DNA of 64,000 nt from Actinacidiphila bryophytorum (GCF_016916835.1 NZ_JAFFIX010000010.1:186001-250000); one strand, 5' to 3'; shown: positions 38,651-48,286, counted from the stretch's first letter. Notes: generated by a model not told the origin, from the sequence alone. Made by a program: numbers and translations.

Positions 38651-40141
38651 ATGCCTGGTCCCCGTACGTCCCGCAGCAGGATCGCGCTCGGCGCGACCGC
38701 GGCACTGGGCGTGATCGCCCTGGCCGCGGCCGGTGTCGCCACCGGCAGCGCACAGGCCGCACCGTCGGCCGCCGCCGTACCCGCCGCGGCCGGCACCCAC
38801 CGGGTGCTGTTCGACAACACCAAGGCGGAGACGGCCGGCAACGCCGACTGGATCATCAGCACCAGCCAGCCCGACCCGCTGGGCCAGGACGCCACACCGA
38901 ACGCCGAGACCGACTGGACCGGCGCCATTTCCTCCTGGGGCGTCGCCCTGCAGAAGGCCGGCGGCTACAGCCTGAACACCCTGCCGTCCGGGCGGACCAT
39001 CACCTACGGCAACAGCTCCAACGCCCAGGACCTGAGCAACTTCGACACCTTCGTCCTGACCGAGCCCAACGTGAAGCTCAGCGCCGCGGAGAAGACCGCG
39101 GTGATGACCTTCGTCAAGAACGGCGGCGGCCTGTTCCTGATCTCCGACCACAACAACAGCGACCGCAACAACGACGGCTGCGACTCGCCCTGCGTGATCA
39201 ACGACCTGCTCACCAACAACGGCGTCGACAACACCGACCCGTTCGGCTTCTCCGTCGACCTGCTGGACATCAGCACCGACAACCCCCGGGCGATCAGCAG
39301 CAGTTCCGACCCGGTGCTGCACGGCCCCTTCGGCACCGTCACCGGCAGCATCCTGCGGGACGGCACCACCTTCACCCTCAAGCCGACCGACAACCCCAAC
39401 GTCAAGGGCCTGCTCTACCGCACCGGTTCGTCAGGCAACAGCGGCGCCTTCTTCGCCACCAGCACCTTCGGCAGCGGCCGGGTCGCCATCTGGGGCGACA
39501 GCTCACCGGTCGACGACGGCACCGGCCAGTCCGGCAACACACTCTACGACGGCTGGAACGACCCGGCCGGCACCGACGCGGCGCTGGCGCTCAACGCGAC
39601 AGCCTGGCTGGCGGGTTCCGGCAGCACCACCACCCCGCCGCCCACCACCGGCGGCACCACGGGCGGCACCACCTGCACCGCCCGCCAGCTGATCGCCAAC
39701 CCCGGCTTCGAGTCGGGCACCTCCTCCTGGTCGGCGACCAGCGGCGTCATCAACAACGACAGCGGCGAGGCCGCGCACAGCGGCTCGTACAAGGCGTGGC
39801 TCGACGGCTACGGCACCGCGACCACCGACACCCTCGCCCAGTCGGTCACCATCCCGGCGGGCTGCGCGGCCCAGTTGAGCTTCTGGCTGCACATCGACAC
39901 CGCGGAGACCGGCTCGACGGTGTACGACACGCTCAAGGCGCAGGTGCTGAACTCCTCCGGCACGGTGCTGGGCACGCTCGCGACGTACAGCAACGTCAAC
40001 GCGGCGTCCGGCTTCGCCCAGCGGTCCTTCTCGCTGAGCGCCTACGCGGGCCAGACGGTCACGGTGAAGTTCACCGGGACCGAGGGCTCGAAGCTGCAGA
40101 CGTCCTTCGTCATCGACGACGTGGCGCTGGACGTCAGCTGA
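38651..40141 (+). CDS. Secreted protein with GATase1-like domain and C-terminal jelly-roll module
   Basis: A 496-residue protein with a signal peptide (1-38, ending AQA-AP). The main domain (45-320) opens HRVLFDNTKAETAGNADWII and contains TFVKNGGGLFLISDHNNSDRNNDG and VAIWGDSSPVDDG. This pattern suggests the flavodoxin-like glutaminase-amidotransferase/ThuA type fold, but no Cys-His-Glu triad could be assigned. A Thr/Pro/Gly linker leads to a galactose-binding-like module (LIANPGFESGTSSWSATSG) of the CBM4/9 or PPC-like jelly-roll kind. The activity is unknown. GGAGG lies 7 bases before the ATG. Its position after the glucanase genes makes a polysaccharide-related role likely but unproved. Confidence 0.65.
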   Translation: MPGPRTSRSRIALGATAALGVIALAAAGVATGSAQAAPSAAAVPAAAGTHRVLFDNTKAETAGNADWIISTSQPDPLGQDATPNAETDWTGAISSWGVALQKAGGYSLNTLPSGRTITYGNSSNAQDLSNFDTFVLTEPNVKLSAAEKTAVMTFVKNGGGLFLISDHNNSDRNNDGCDSPCVINDLLTNNGVDNTDPFGFSVDLLDISTDNPRAISSSSDPVLHGPFGTVTGSILRDGTTFTLKPTDNPNVKGLLYRTGSSGNSGAFFATSTFGSGRVAIWGDSSPVDDGTGQSGNTLYDGWNDPAGTDAALALNATAWLAGSGSTTTPPPTTGGTTGGTTCTARQLIANPGFESGTSSWSATSGVINNDSGEAAHSGSYKAWLDGYGTATTDTLAQSVTIPAGCAAQLSFWLHIDTAETGSTVYDTLKAQVLNSSGTVLGTLATYSNVNAASGFAQRSFSLSAYAGQTVTVKFTGTEGSKLQTSFVIDDVALDVS

Positions 40142-40147
40142 CCCCGC

Positions 40148-40192
40148 CCCGTCCCCGCCGCCGGCCCGCCCGGGGCCGGCGGCGGGGACGGG
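40148..40192. terminator. Bidirectional terminator, 20-bp stem
   Basis: Arms 40148-40167 and 40173-40192 are perfectly complementary with a 5-nt loop, filling the gap between two convergent stops. Confidence 0.9.
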
Positions 40193-42328
40193 TCAGCCGA
40201 GCAGGCTGCGCTGGGTCTCCGGGCCGAACTCGCACCAGACCGCCTTGCCGTCGCCGCGCGGCTCGACACCCCAGTGGGTGGCCAGCGCGTCGATCATCAG
40301 CAGCCCGCGCCCCGAAGTGGCGGCCTCGCCCGGCGAGCGCCGGCGCGGCCACACGCTGGAGCGGTCCTGCACGGTCAGCCGCACCCGGCGCACCGGCTCC
40401 GGCAGCACCTCGAGGGTCAGCACCGCACCGCCCTCGGTGTGCAGCAGCACGTTGACCAGCAGCTCGCCCGCGGCGACCTCGACGTCGTCGGCCAGCTCCG
40501 GCAGCTCCCAGGCCTCCAGCGTCTGGCGCAGCGCGAGCCGCGCGTCGGCCAGCCCCTCGGGGTCGGCCTGGTGGACGTAGGAGTGCATGCGCGGCGCCCC
40601 CGAGGTGCCCGGGTCGGGGTCGCGGCGCAGGATCAGCAGCGCCACGTCGTCCTGCGAGCCCCAGCGCTCCCACAGGTTGTCCGCGAGGTGGTCGGCCAGG
40701 TCCTCGTGGTGCTCGGGGCCGTCCCGCACCGCCTCGGCCAGCGCCTCCATGCCGACGGTGATGTCCAGACCGCGCTCCTCGACGAGCCCGTCGGTGCAGA
40801 ACACCAGGGTCTCACCGGGCACCAGGTCAAGCCGGGTCTCGGGGAATTCGTGCAGGTCGACCGCGGTGGCCAGGCCCAGCGGCAGCCCGCCGCGCACGTT
40901 GGGCCAGCCGGTACGCCCGTCGGTGTGCCGCACCAGCGGCCCGAGGTGGCCGGCCCTGGCCGCCCTGACCGAGCCGCCGGCCAGGTCCACCTCGGCGTAG
41001 GCGCAGGTCGCGAAGCGCTCGGTGTCCAGCTCGGCGAGGAAGCGGGAGGCCCTGGCCAGCACCGTCGACGGCGGGTGGCCCTCGGCCGCGTAGGCGCGCA
41101 GCGCGATCCGCAGCTGCCCCATGACGGCCGCCGCATGCGTGTCGTGCCCCTGCACGTCGCCGACGACCAGGCCCACCCGGTTCTGCGGCAGCGCCACCAC
41201 GTCGTACCAGTCGCCGCCGACCTCACGGCCGCTGGAGGCCGCGTGGTAGCGCACCGCGACACCGGCGCCCTCGACCCGCGGTATGTCCCGCGGCAGCATC
41301 GCCGACTGCAGCCCGGTGGCGAACTCCCGCTCCCGGTCGAAGAGCATGGCCCGCTGCAGGGACTGCGCCACGATCGCCGCGAGCGCCGCACACAGCTCGC
41401 GGTGGTCGTGGGTGAAGACGTCACCCGAGCGGTAGAAGAGCGAGAAGCCGCCGATGGAGCGGCCCTGGGCGACCAGCGGCAGGAAGGCCGCCGCCTCAAG
41501 GCCGAGGCCCGTCAGACCCGTCACGAAGGCCACACAGGCCGGGTACTGCTCCGCCAGCTCGGTCAGGGAGTGCACGAACTTGGGCTGCTGGGTCATGACC
41601 GCCTCGCCCAGCGGCAGCGTCCCGTCGAAGCGGGTGGGCGGCAGCCCGCCCAGGGGGGCCGCGACACCGCTGACCCCGATGTAGCGCAGCTTGCCGCCCT
41701 CGATCAGCGCCAGCGCCAGCCCGTCGGCGCCGAAGCGCTCCATGCCGCCCGCGCCGGTCAGCACCGCGGTGATGTCCTCGACGGTCACCGCACGGGACAG
41801 CGCCTCGGTGGTCAGCCGGACGATCGGGGCGAGGCTCTGCCGCTCCTCCGCCGGCGGGGCGGGCTGCACCTCGGGCGCCTGGGTCAGCTCGTCGGTGGCG
41901 TCCCTGACGATGCCGACGATGCGGTACGGGTTGCCCCGCTGGTCGCGCAGGATCGTGCCCTGGGTGTGCGTCCACTGCTTGGCGCCGTCCCTGCGGGTGA
42001 TCCGGAAGTACCCTCCGTAGCTGCGGTGACCCGCCTGGATCGCGGCCCTGAGCGCGTAGTCCAGCCGCACGCCCTCCTCGGGCGAGACCCGCAGCACCAG
42101 CGACTCCGGACGCGAGTCGAACTCCTCCGGCCGCAGGTCGAAGACCTTCAGACCCGCGGCGTCCAGCTCGAGGGTGCCCCGGTCGAGGTTCCAGTCGAAG
42201 CTGCCCATGCCGTTCAGGGCAAGCCGCTCCCCCGGGCCGATCTCCGACTCCGGAGGCCGGTCCAATCCGAGGACGGGGCCGATCCTGGGGTCGTAACCAC
42301 TGCGGACCGGTCGCTTACGCACTGTCAT
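40193..42328 (-). CDS. PAS-GAF-PP2C (SpoIIE)-HATPase regulatory phosphatase
   Basis: A 711-residue, cytoplasmic signalling protein. Domains in order: PAS (about 30-135, FDWNLDRGTLELD to VGIVRDATDE), GAF (165-320), SpoIIE-type PP2C phosphatase (345-555; GGDWYDVVALPQNRVGLVVGD split as GGDWYDVVALP and RVGLVVGDVQGHD, with the metal-binding Asp residues) and a C-terminal anti-sigma-type ATPase (590-700; VAAGELLVNVLLHTEGG, GRGLLMIDALA). Such proteins dephosphorylate anti-anti-sigma factors and phosphorylate partners in sigma-B-like stress switches, a large family in Streptomyces. Start at 42328 was preferred to 42361 because GGAG precedes it. Confidence 0.9.
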   Translation of the reverse strand: MTVRKRPVRSGYDPRIGPVLGLDRPPESEIGPGERLALNGMGSFDWNLDRGTLELDAAGLKVFDLRPEEFDSRPESLVLRVSPEEGVRLDYALRAAIQAGHRSYGGYFRITRRDGAKQWTHTQGTILRDQRGNPYRIVGIVRDATDELTQAPEVQPAPPAEERQSLAPIVRLTTEALSRAVTVEDITAVLTGAGGMERFGADGLALALIEGGKLRYIGVSGVAAPLGGLPPTRFDGTLPLGEAVMTQQPKFVHSLTELAEQYPACVAFVTGLTGLGLEAAAFLPLVAQGRSIGGFSLFYRSGDVFTHDHRELCAALAAIVAQSLQRAMLFDREREFATGLQSAMLPRDIPRVEGAGVAVRYHAASSGREVGGDWYDVVALPQNRVGLVVGDVQGHDTHAAAVMGQLRIALRAYAAEGHPPSTVLARASRFLAELDTERFATCAYAEVDLAGGSVRAARAGHLGPLVRHTDGRTGWPNVRGGLPLGLATAVDLHEFPETRLDLVPGETLVFCTDGLVEERGLDITVGMEALAEAVRDGPEHHEDLADHLADNLWERWGSQDDVALLILRRDPDPGTSGAPRMHSYVHQADPEGLADARLALRQTLEAWELPELADDVEVAAGELLVNVLLHTEGGAVLTLEVLPEPVRRVRLTVQDRSSVWPRRRSPGEAATSGRGLLMIDALATHWGVEPRGDGKAVWCEFGPETQRSLLG

Positions 42329-42493
42329 GCACTGGCTCCGGGGGGTCGGACCTGCGGTCATCGGGCCGCTTCCGCGAGGCGGACCATCGGGAAGGCTTCG
42401 GCATGATTTGGGGCCATTAGAGCCATTATGCCCCGGCGGCGGTGTCCGGTCCCGGCTGCGGTGGTGCGGGTTCGCGCCGGTGCGTCTTCGCGC

Positions 42494-42985
42494 TCAGCGC
42501 ACGGCGGTACGCCGGCGGCGCACCACGACCAGGCCCGTCGCCCCGACGAGCGCCGCCACGGCCACCGCCTTCACCGAGCCGGGGCCGGTCACGCCCCCGC
42601 CCAGCCCGGTCCGCACGGTGCCGGGCGCCGGGGCGCCCCGCTCCTCGACGGCCACGGGTATCGTCCCCTGCCCCCCGTCGCACCCGAAGGCGACGTCATG
42701 GCGTACGCCGGGCGCCGCGTACCGGCCGACGGTGACCGTGGCGACCTGCTCCAGCTCCTGCCCCTGCCCTTCGCCCGGGCCGAGCGCCACGGTGCCGAAC
42801 AGGCCGGGGGCCGAGGCCGTCGCGGGACCCGCACACCCGAAGGCACGCAGAGTGACGGTGTCGCCGGGGGCGGCCGTGGCCGGGGTCGCGGTGAAACGCG
42901 GGCCGTCGGCGGCGGCCGCCGCGGGTGCGGCGGCGGCGAGCGCGGCCACGGCCAGGGCGGCTGCGGATATGAGCCCGGCGCGCAT
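42494..42985 (-). CDS. Secreted or membrane-anchored protein of unknown function
   Basis: A 163-residue protein with a signal peptide (1-26), an Ig-like core (PRFTATPATAAPGDTVTLRAFGC) with three Cys residues, and a C-terminal membrane helix followed by RRRRTAVR. The first segment resembles the beta-sandwich of many actinobacterial surface proteins. No LPxTG-type motif precedes the helix, so anchoring would be by the membrane segment alone. The start at 42985 is set by the signal peptide. The gene is isolated. Confidence 0.65.
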   Translation of the reverse strand: MRAGLISAAALAVAALAAAAPAAAAADGPRFTATPATAAPGDTVTLRAFGCAGPATASAPGLFGTVALGPGEGQGQELEQVATVTVGRYAAPGVRHDVAFGCDGGQGTIPVAVEERGAPAPGTVRTGLGGGVTGPGSVKAVAVAALVGATGLVVVRRRRTAVR

Positions 42986-43201
42986 ACGTCTCTCCCCGTG
43001 CCGGGGGCGGTCCCATGACCGCTCCAACGTCGCGGCCGGCACCCTTCCGGTATCCGACGGAGCCGCCCCCGCCGCGCGCCGGCGACCGCCCGCCCGGCCG
43101 CCGCACCCCACCGCCGGTGCGCTGAACTGCCGCACGGGCAGGCCGCGTTGGCCGCGGCGCTACGGACCCGCGCCGGTGGGACCGTTCGGGTGGGGCCGCC
43201 C

Positions 43202-43405
43202 TCACCGGTGGTCGGCGCCCCGGGTCGGAGTGAGCACGGCGAAGGCCACCAGGCCCGGCGGCGCGGTCAGCCACGCCGGCGGGTCGACGGCGGCGAAGCG
43301 CTCGACCAGGGCGTCGAAGACACGGTAGGCGCTGGTCGCGTCACGTGCGGTGACCACCACGTGCACCAGGCCAGGTTCCTGCAGGCGTTCCCAGTCGTCC
43401 GGCAC
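43202..43405 (-). CDS. Small DUF6207-like protein
   Basis: A 67-residue protein starting at GTG 43405, which has AAGGAG at the right distance. LQEPGLVHVVVTARDATSAYRVFDALVERFA resembles the opening of DUF6207 proteins of streptomycetes, which have no known role. The frame is open to 43510 but the extension is Arg/Pro-rich and lacks a ribosome site. No signal peptide. Confidence 0.6.
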   Translation of the reverse strand: MPDDWERLQEPGLVHVVVTARDATSAYRVFDALVERFAAVDPPAWLTAPPGLVAFAVLTPTRGADHR

Positions 43406-43572
43406 GGCCGGCTCCTTCCGCTGCGGATCTGTTGCCCGCAGGGACCGCGGGGGGCGGGGACGCAGTTGCGGAACCGTGCGGGGTTCACCCCGAAGGGGCG
43501 TGCGCGGCATGGGGCGGGGCCGGCGGGGTAGCCGAGAGGGCGAACGGTACGCAATCTCCTACGGAGTGTGCG

Positions 43573-43776
43573 ATGACCAGTCCGTACCCTGACCCGTTTC
43601 CGCCGGTCCCGCCACCGGACGAGCCGGTGCCGGGGCCTCATCCGGTGCCCGCACCGGAGCCGCACCCTGTTCCTGGGCCGGCCCCGGACCCCGTCCCGAC
43701 CCCGCCGTCCCCCGTCCCCCCTTCCCCCGAGCCCACCCCGGCCCCGTCCCCACCCCCGATCGACCGCCGGCCGTAG
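43573..43776 (+). CDS. Small Pro-rich protein
   Basis: A 67-residue frame starting MTSPYPDPFPPVPPPDEP and made almost wholly of Pro, Glu, Asp, Ala and Val in repeating PEP/PxP units. CGGAGTG lies 7 bases before the ATG. Such composition can arise by chance in GC-rich DNA, so its reality is uncertain. If made, it would be an extended, non-globular peptide. It lies upstream of the exopolysaccharide cluster. Confidence 0.4.
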   Translation: MTSPYPDPFPPVPPPDEPVPGPHPVPAPEPHPVPGPAPDPVPTPPSPVPPSPEPTPAPSPPPIDRRP

Positions 43777-43784
43777 TCCGGTCC

Positions 43785-43823
43785 TGCCCCTTGCGGTGAG
43801 CTTGCACCTTCCGGTGCACCGTG
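43785..43823 (+). repeat. Partial copy of the dispersed intergenic repeat
   Basis: This stretch matches 9501-9540 with few differences, beginning TGCCCCTTGCGGTGAGCTTG and ending in CACCGTGA. It holds a small ACCTTCCGGT hairpin-like core. Confidence 0.7.
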
Positions 43824-44238
43824 AACGCAACAGGAAGTGGCACCCCCCAGGCGGCCCGCCGGGACAACCGAGGTCACCGGAAGCGCTGACATGACAGGCC
43901 TGACCATAGGCACAGAACTGGCCGGAGCCGGTGAATTCCGCACGCGGTTTCGATTTGTTCACCCGTCGGTGTATCCATCGAAAATATGCCCGGGCATTCA
44001 TCATCAAGGTCGATAATCCACACGCGCCGCGAACATGACACCCGCAACACCGCAGGTGAGAGCCCCCTCCCTTCGAACACCCCCCGGTGTATGGCGCAGC
44101 CTTTTCGATCACCTCCGCAGAATGGTCACAAGTCCTCCGCGAGGTGCCCCACCATGGTCCCCGGAAATACGGCCGGAGCGGCCGTTGCGCATGGGAGTGC
44201 GCCGAAAGGGAATCGGCGGCTCCCGGGGGAGGTAATTC
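43824..44238. other. Leader region of the exopolysaccharide cluster
   Basis: With the repeat this is a 462-base gene-free gap. It is clearly less GC-rich than its surroundings around 43930-44010, includes the 12-bp perfect palindrome ATGCCCGGGCAT at 43986-43997, and ends in a strong ribosome site (GGGGGAGGT, 44224-44232). It is the likely control region of the cluster. No attenuator or riboswitch could be assigned. Confidence 0.5.
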
Positions 44239-46428
44239 ATGGGCAGGGCTTTGCGTGCCGCATCCGTCGCGTCCGCGGCGGCACTGGTGGCACTGGCGAT
44301 CGCGCCGACGGCGGCGCGGTCCGCCGTGCCGCCGCGGGTCGACCTGAGGGTGCTGGTGGTGGACGACGGCGGTCCCGCGACCGCCGCGATCACCTCGGAG
44401 CTGGACGGCGCCGGCACCCCGTACACGACGGTGGACCTGGCCGCCGCGAGCCGGCCGGTGATCACGCCGGGCTTCCTGAGCGACACCGTGTCGGGCCGGC
44501 CGCGCGCCAAGTTCCAGGCGGTGGTGCTGCCGAACGACAACCCGTTCGGCGCGGACTCCGCGGAGATGGCGGCCCTGGCGGCGTACGAGACGGCCTTCGG
44601 CATCCGGCAGGTGGACGCGTACACCTATGCGCAGCCCGCGGTGGGGCTGAACTACGCGCAGACCGGCGGCTACATCGGCCGGCTGGACGGCGTGCAGGGG
44701 CAGGTGACCGCTCAGGGCGCGGCCGGTGACTTCGGCTATCTGAAGGGTGCCGTTCCCTTCGAGGACAACGACCCCTACCAGTCGGAGAGTTACGGCTACC
44801 TCGCAACACCGCTGGCCGCCCAGGCGGCGGGGGCGGTCTTCACCCCGCTGGTGGACGCGCCCATCCCGGGCAGCGCGCAGCGCGGTGTGCTGGTCGGGCA
44901 GTACGCGCACGACGGGCGCACCGAGCTGGTGATCCCCTTCGTCTACAACCAGTACCAGCAGCAGTTCCGGCTGCTGGCCCGCGGCATCGTGGAGTGGATG
45001 ACCCAGGGCGTCCACCTGGGCGCCGACCGCAACTACTTCGAGGTGCAGGTCGACGACGTCTTCCTGGCCGACGACCGGTGGAACTCCTCGCTCAACTGCA
45101 CGCCGGGCGACGTGGACTGCCCGATCGGCACGGGTGAGGACACCGACCCGATCCGGATGACCGCCGCGGACGCGGCCTATGCCACGCAGTGGTCGAAGGC
45201 GCACGGCTTCACCCTGGACTTCGTCTTCAACGGCGGCGGCAGCGAGGACTGGAAGTCCGACCACGACACCTCCTCCGACCCGCTGGCGAACCAGCTGGTG
45301 GCCGACAAGAACAGCTACCGCTGGGTCAACCACACGTATCTGCACCCCTTCCTGGGCTGTGTGCAGGACGTCAGCGTGGTGCCCTGGCGGTGCGAGACGA
45401 CCTCGACGGGTGCCACGCAGTGGGTCAGCAAGGCCGACATCACCGCGGCGGTCAAGGACAACCGCAGCTGGGCGGCGCAGCACGGGATCCCGCTGAACAA
45501 CCAGGAGTTGGTGACCGGCGAGCACTCCGGGCTCAAGGTGCTGCCGCAGCAGCCCGCCGACAACCCCAACCTGGCGCCCGCGCTGACCGGGCTCGGCGTC
45601 GCCTACCTGGCGAGCGACAACTCCCGTGAGCCCGACCAGCGCAAGGTCGGCCCCGCGCTGACCGTGCCGCGCTTCCCGATGAACGTCTTCTACAACGCGG
45701 GCACCGCGCAGGAGGAGACCGACGAGTACAACTGGATCTACACCAACCTCGCGCAGGGCGGCAGCGGCGCGTGCGCGATCTCGGGCAACTCCACGTGCCT
45801 GGTCGCCCCGTTGGACCCGGCCACCGGCTACGCGTCGTACATCGTGCCGCTGGAGGCCAGGATCGACCTCGGCCATGTGCTCGGCAACAACCCGCGCCCG
45901 CACTTCATCCACCAGTCGAACCTGGCCGAGGGCCGGATCGCCTACCCGGTGCTGGAGCGGGTGCTCGGCGACTATGCGGCCCTCTTCGCCGCGAACACCC
46001 CGGCGGAGAACCTGCGGACCGCGGACATCGCCACCGAGCTGCAGCGCAGGGCCGCGTGGAGCGCGGCATGGAAGGGCGGCAAGGTGACCGCCTACCGCAT
46101 CGGCAGCACGGTGACCGTCAGCGCGCCGAGCGGTGTGGCGGTGGACGTCACCGCGCCGGCCGGTACGCGGCAGGCCCAGCTGCTGGGCTCGACGGCCTTC
46201 GGCACCGCCTACGCGGGACGCCTGTCCGGCTGGGCGCAGCCGGGCCTGCTCCAAGGCGCGGTCACCCTCACGCTGCCCGCCTCCGCGGTCCCCGCGGCCG
46301 TCCCGGCGGCGACTGCGGCCAAGGCGAAGAGCCCGGCGACGCTCGCCGCGCCGGTCGGCCGGCTGCCCGTGCCCCGCGGCGTCGCCGACGCCGTACCCGC
46401 AGGTCCCGGCGACAGCGCGCGCGGCTAG
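44239..46428 (+). CDS. Secreted Agd3-like polysaccharide deacetylase (CE18-type)
   Basis: A 729-residue protein with a Sec signal peptide (1-29). The N-terminal half (35-265) begins VDLRVLVVDDGGPATAAITSEL and looks like the flavodoxin-like/carbohydrate-binding region of Agd3. The catalytic barrel starts near 265: FEVQVDDVFLADDRWN has Asp272/Asp273 and NHTYLHPF has the HxxxH metal pair His365/His369, the layout of metal-dependent deacetylases. The sequence resembles fungal Agd3, which partly deacetylates galactosaminogalactan. An Ala/Pro/Lys-rich tail (after about 680) is of low complexity. Expected role: removing N-acetyl groups from a secreted hexosamine polymer, making it cationic. It is the first gene of the cluster; its TAG stop lies inside the terminal repeat of the element at 46425-46605. 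Confidence 0.75.
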   Translation: MGRALRAASVASAAALVALAIAPTAARSAVPPRVDLRVLVVDDGGPATAAITSELDGAGTPYTTVDLAAASRPVITPGFLSDTVSGRPRAKFQAVVLPNDNPFGADSAEMAALAAYETAFGIRQVDAYTYAQPAVGLNYAQTGGYIGRLDGVQGQVTAQGAAGDFGYLKGAVPFEDNDPYQSESYGYLATPLAAQAAGAVFTPLVDAPIPGSAQRGVLVGQYAHDGRTELVIPFVYNQYQQQFRLLARGIVEWMTQGVHLGADRNYFEVQVDDVFLADDRWNSSLNCTPGDVDCPIGTGEDTDPIRMTAADAAYATQWSKAHGFTLDFVFNGGGSEDWKSDHDTSSDPLANQLVADKNSYRWVNHTYLHPFLGCVQDVSVVPWRCETTSTGATQWVSKADITAAVKDNRSWAAQHGIPLNNQELVTGEHSGLKVLPQQPADNPNLAPALTGLGVAYLASDNSREPDQRKVGPALTVPRFPMNVFYNAGTAQEETDEYNWIYTNLAQGGSGACAISGNSTCLVAPLDPATGYASYIVPLEARIDLGHVLGNNPRPHFIHQSNLAEGRIAYPVLERVLGDYAALFAANTPAENLRTADIATELQRRAAWSAAWKGGKVTAYRIGSTVTVSAPSGVAVDVTAPAGTRQAQLLGSTAFGTAYAGRLSGWAQPGLLQGAVTLTLPASAVPAAVPAATAAKAKSPATLAAPVGRLPVPRGVADAVPAGPGDSARG

Positions 46429-46605
46429 GCCGTGTTTTGGAAGTAGCGCCGTCCGCCCACAGGGCGGGCCCCGCGGCGTCTGGTGCGTGCGATCGCAAGG
46501 CGGAGGGCCGTCCTCGTAGTGGGCCTACTCGGACGACTCCGACAACGCAGCGAGCGTGCGTGCCAGGCGTCGCGGGGCAGGCGGGACTTCCACAACACGG
46601 CCTAG
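46425..46605. mobile_element. MITE-like element of 181 bp with 20-bp terminal inverted repeats
   Basis: The left end CTAGGCCGTGTTTTGGAAGT (46425-46444) and the right end (46586-46605) are inverted copies with one mismatch. No transposase is encoded. The ends carry CTAG, the kind of short target or duplicated site seen with many actinomycete insertion sequences. The interior has further short hairpins. The deacetylase stop codon is formed by the CTAG of the left end. Elements of this appearance are dispersed in Streptomyces genomes. Confidence 0.75.
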
Positions 46606-46732
46606 CGCGGGAAGCGACACCGCAGGTGCGGGCGGGGCGCCGACGCCCCGCCCGCACGGACCGGCCCGACATGGCAAAGCACCGCACAGCACCGACCCAC
46701 CGCACCCGACCCGTCCAGGGGGACACCGCTTC

Positions 46733-48286
46733 ATGCACGCAGTCTTCGGCGAGCCGTCGCGCATCGCGCAGGTGACGCTGCTGACCGAGGGGACGTATCC
46801 GCACAGCCCCGGCGGGGTGAGCGTCTGGTGCGACCAGCTGGTCCGCGCGATGCCCGACGTCGACTTCCGGGTGACGGCCGTCACCGCGACGGGACATGAG
46901 CAGCCGGTGTGGGAACTGCCCCCGCACGTCACGGCGTTGGAGTCGATACCCATGTGGGGTCCCACCCCCGGGGGCCGGGAGCCGCGCGGCCGGGAGCGGC
47001 GTGCGCTGCTCGCCGCCTGGGAGCGGCTGCTGACCGCGCTGCTGGCCCAGGAGGACGGCGCCGACGAGCTGTTCGGCCCCGCGCTCTACGAACTCGCCGG
47101 GTGGGCAGGGTCCGGCACGCTGTCGGCGGGGCTGCGCTCTGAGGCGGCGGTACGCACCCTGGCCGGGCTGTGGCGGCGCCCGGGTACGGACGTGGCGGCC
47201 GCGCTGCCGACCCAGCACGACGCGCTGACCGGCACCGACCTGCTGGAGCACGCGCTGCGCCCGCTGGCCGCGGCCCCGCCCACCGGGGTGGCGCACGCGG
47301 TCAGCGGCGGCCTCGCCACCCTGCCGGGGCTGGTCGCGCACCACCGCGACGACGTGCCGCTGCTGCTCACCGAGCACGGCGTCTACCAGCGGGAGCGCTA
47401 CCTAGGACACCGCACAGGACCCTACCGGTGGCCGGTCAAGTCCCTGATGCTGCACTTCTTCCGGCTGCTGGCCCGCGAGGCCTACCGGCACAGCGCGCTC
47501 ATCACCCCGGGCAACCGCTACAACCGCCGCTGGGAGGAGCACGGCGGCGCCGACGCGGACCGTATCCGCACCGTCTACAACGGGGTGGACCCCGGCGCCT
47601 TCCCGCCCGCCGGTCCTGAACCCGAGGTGCCGACGCTGACCTGGGCGGGACGCATCGACCCGATCAAGGACCTGGAAACGCTGATCCGGGCCTTCGCGCT
47701 GGTCCGGGAGGAGATACCGGCGGCCAGGCTGCGGATCTTCGGCGGCACCCCGCGCGGCGGCGAGGAGTACCGGGCGCGGTGCGAGGCGCTGGCCGCGGCG
47801 GTCGGGGCAGCGGACGCGGTCCGCTTCGAGGGCCGGGTCGAGGACATCCGCACCGCCTACGCGGCGGGCCAGGTCGTGATGCTCTCCAGCATCAGCGAGG
47901 GCTTCCCCTTCACCCTGATCGAGGCGATGTCCTGCGGGCGCTGCACCGTCTCGACTGACGTCGGCGGGGTGCGCGAGGCGGTCGGCGACACCGGCCTGGT
48001 CGTACCGCCGCGGGACCCGGCGGCCATGGCGCTGGCGGCGATCGCGCTGCTGCGCGACCCGGCGCGGCGGGCCGCGCTCGGCGAGGCGGCCAGGCTGCGG
48101 GTGATCGACCAGTTCACCCTGCGCCAGACCATCGACGCCTTCCGCGGCATCTACACCGGCCTGTCGCCGTCCGAGCCGCGTACGGCGCAGCAGTACGCCG
48201 GTGTGACGTGGATGTCCCGCGTGTGGCGCCCTGAGCAGGCGCAGGACCCGGCCCTTGCCGCACAGGCGTCGGAGGGCACGGCATGA
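46733..48286 (+). CDS. pelF: PelF-like GT4 glycosyltransferase
   Basis: A 517-residue cytoplasmic GT-B enzyme, close to the usual PelF length. LLTEGTYPHSPGGVSVWCDQL is the PelF signature at the N-terminus (given in part), LLLTEHGVYQRERYLGH is the second, and the donor-binding half has TVYNGVDPGAF, TWAGRIDPIKDLETLIRAF and SSISEGFPFTLIEAMSCGR with the E-x7-E type motif. PelF polymerises UDP-hexosamine (GlcNAc/GalNAc) into Pel, and the GT domain of fungal Gt4c is of the same family. The ATG at 46733 follows a GGGGG-A ribosome site; upstream sequence in frame is repeat-derived and Pro-rich. It should build the polymer acted on by the deacetylase and hydrolases of this cluster. Confidence 0.85.
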   Translation: MHAVFGEPSRIAQVTLLTEGTYPHSPGGVSVWCDQLVRAMPDVDFRVTAVTATGHEQPVWELPPHVTALESIPMWGPTPGGREPRGRERRALLAAWERLLTALLAQEDGADELFGPALYELAGWAGSGTLSAGLRSEAAVRTLAGLWRRPGTDVAAALPTQHDALTGTDLLEHALRPLAAAPPTGVAHAVSGGLATLPGLVAHHRDDVPLLLTEHGVYQRERYLGHRTGPYRWPVKSLMLHFFRLLAREAYRHSALITPGNRYNRRWEEHGGADADRIRTVYNGVDPGAFPPAGPEPEVPTLTWAGRIDPIKDLETLIRAFALVREEIPAARLRIFGGTPRGGEEYRARCEALAAAVGAADAVRFEGRVEDIRTAYAAGQVVMLSSISEGFPFTLIEAMSCGRCTVSTDVGGVREAVGDTGLVVPPRDPAAMALAAIALLRDPARRAALGEAARLRVIDQFTLRQTIDAFRGIYTGLSPSEPRTAQQYAGVTWMSRVWRPEQAQDPALAAQASEGTA

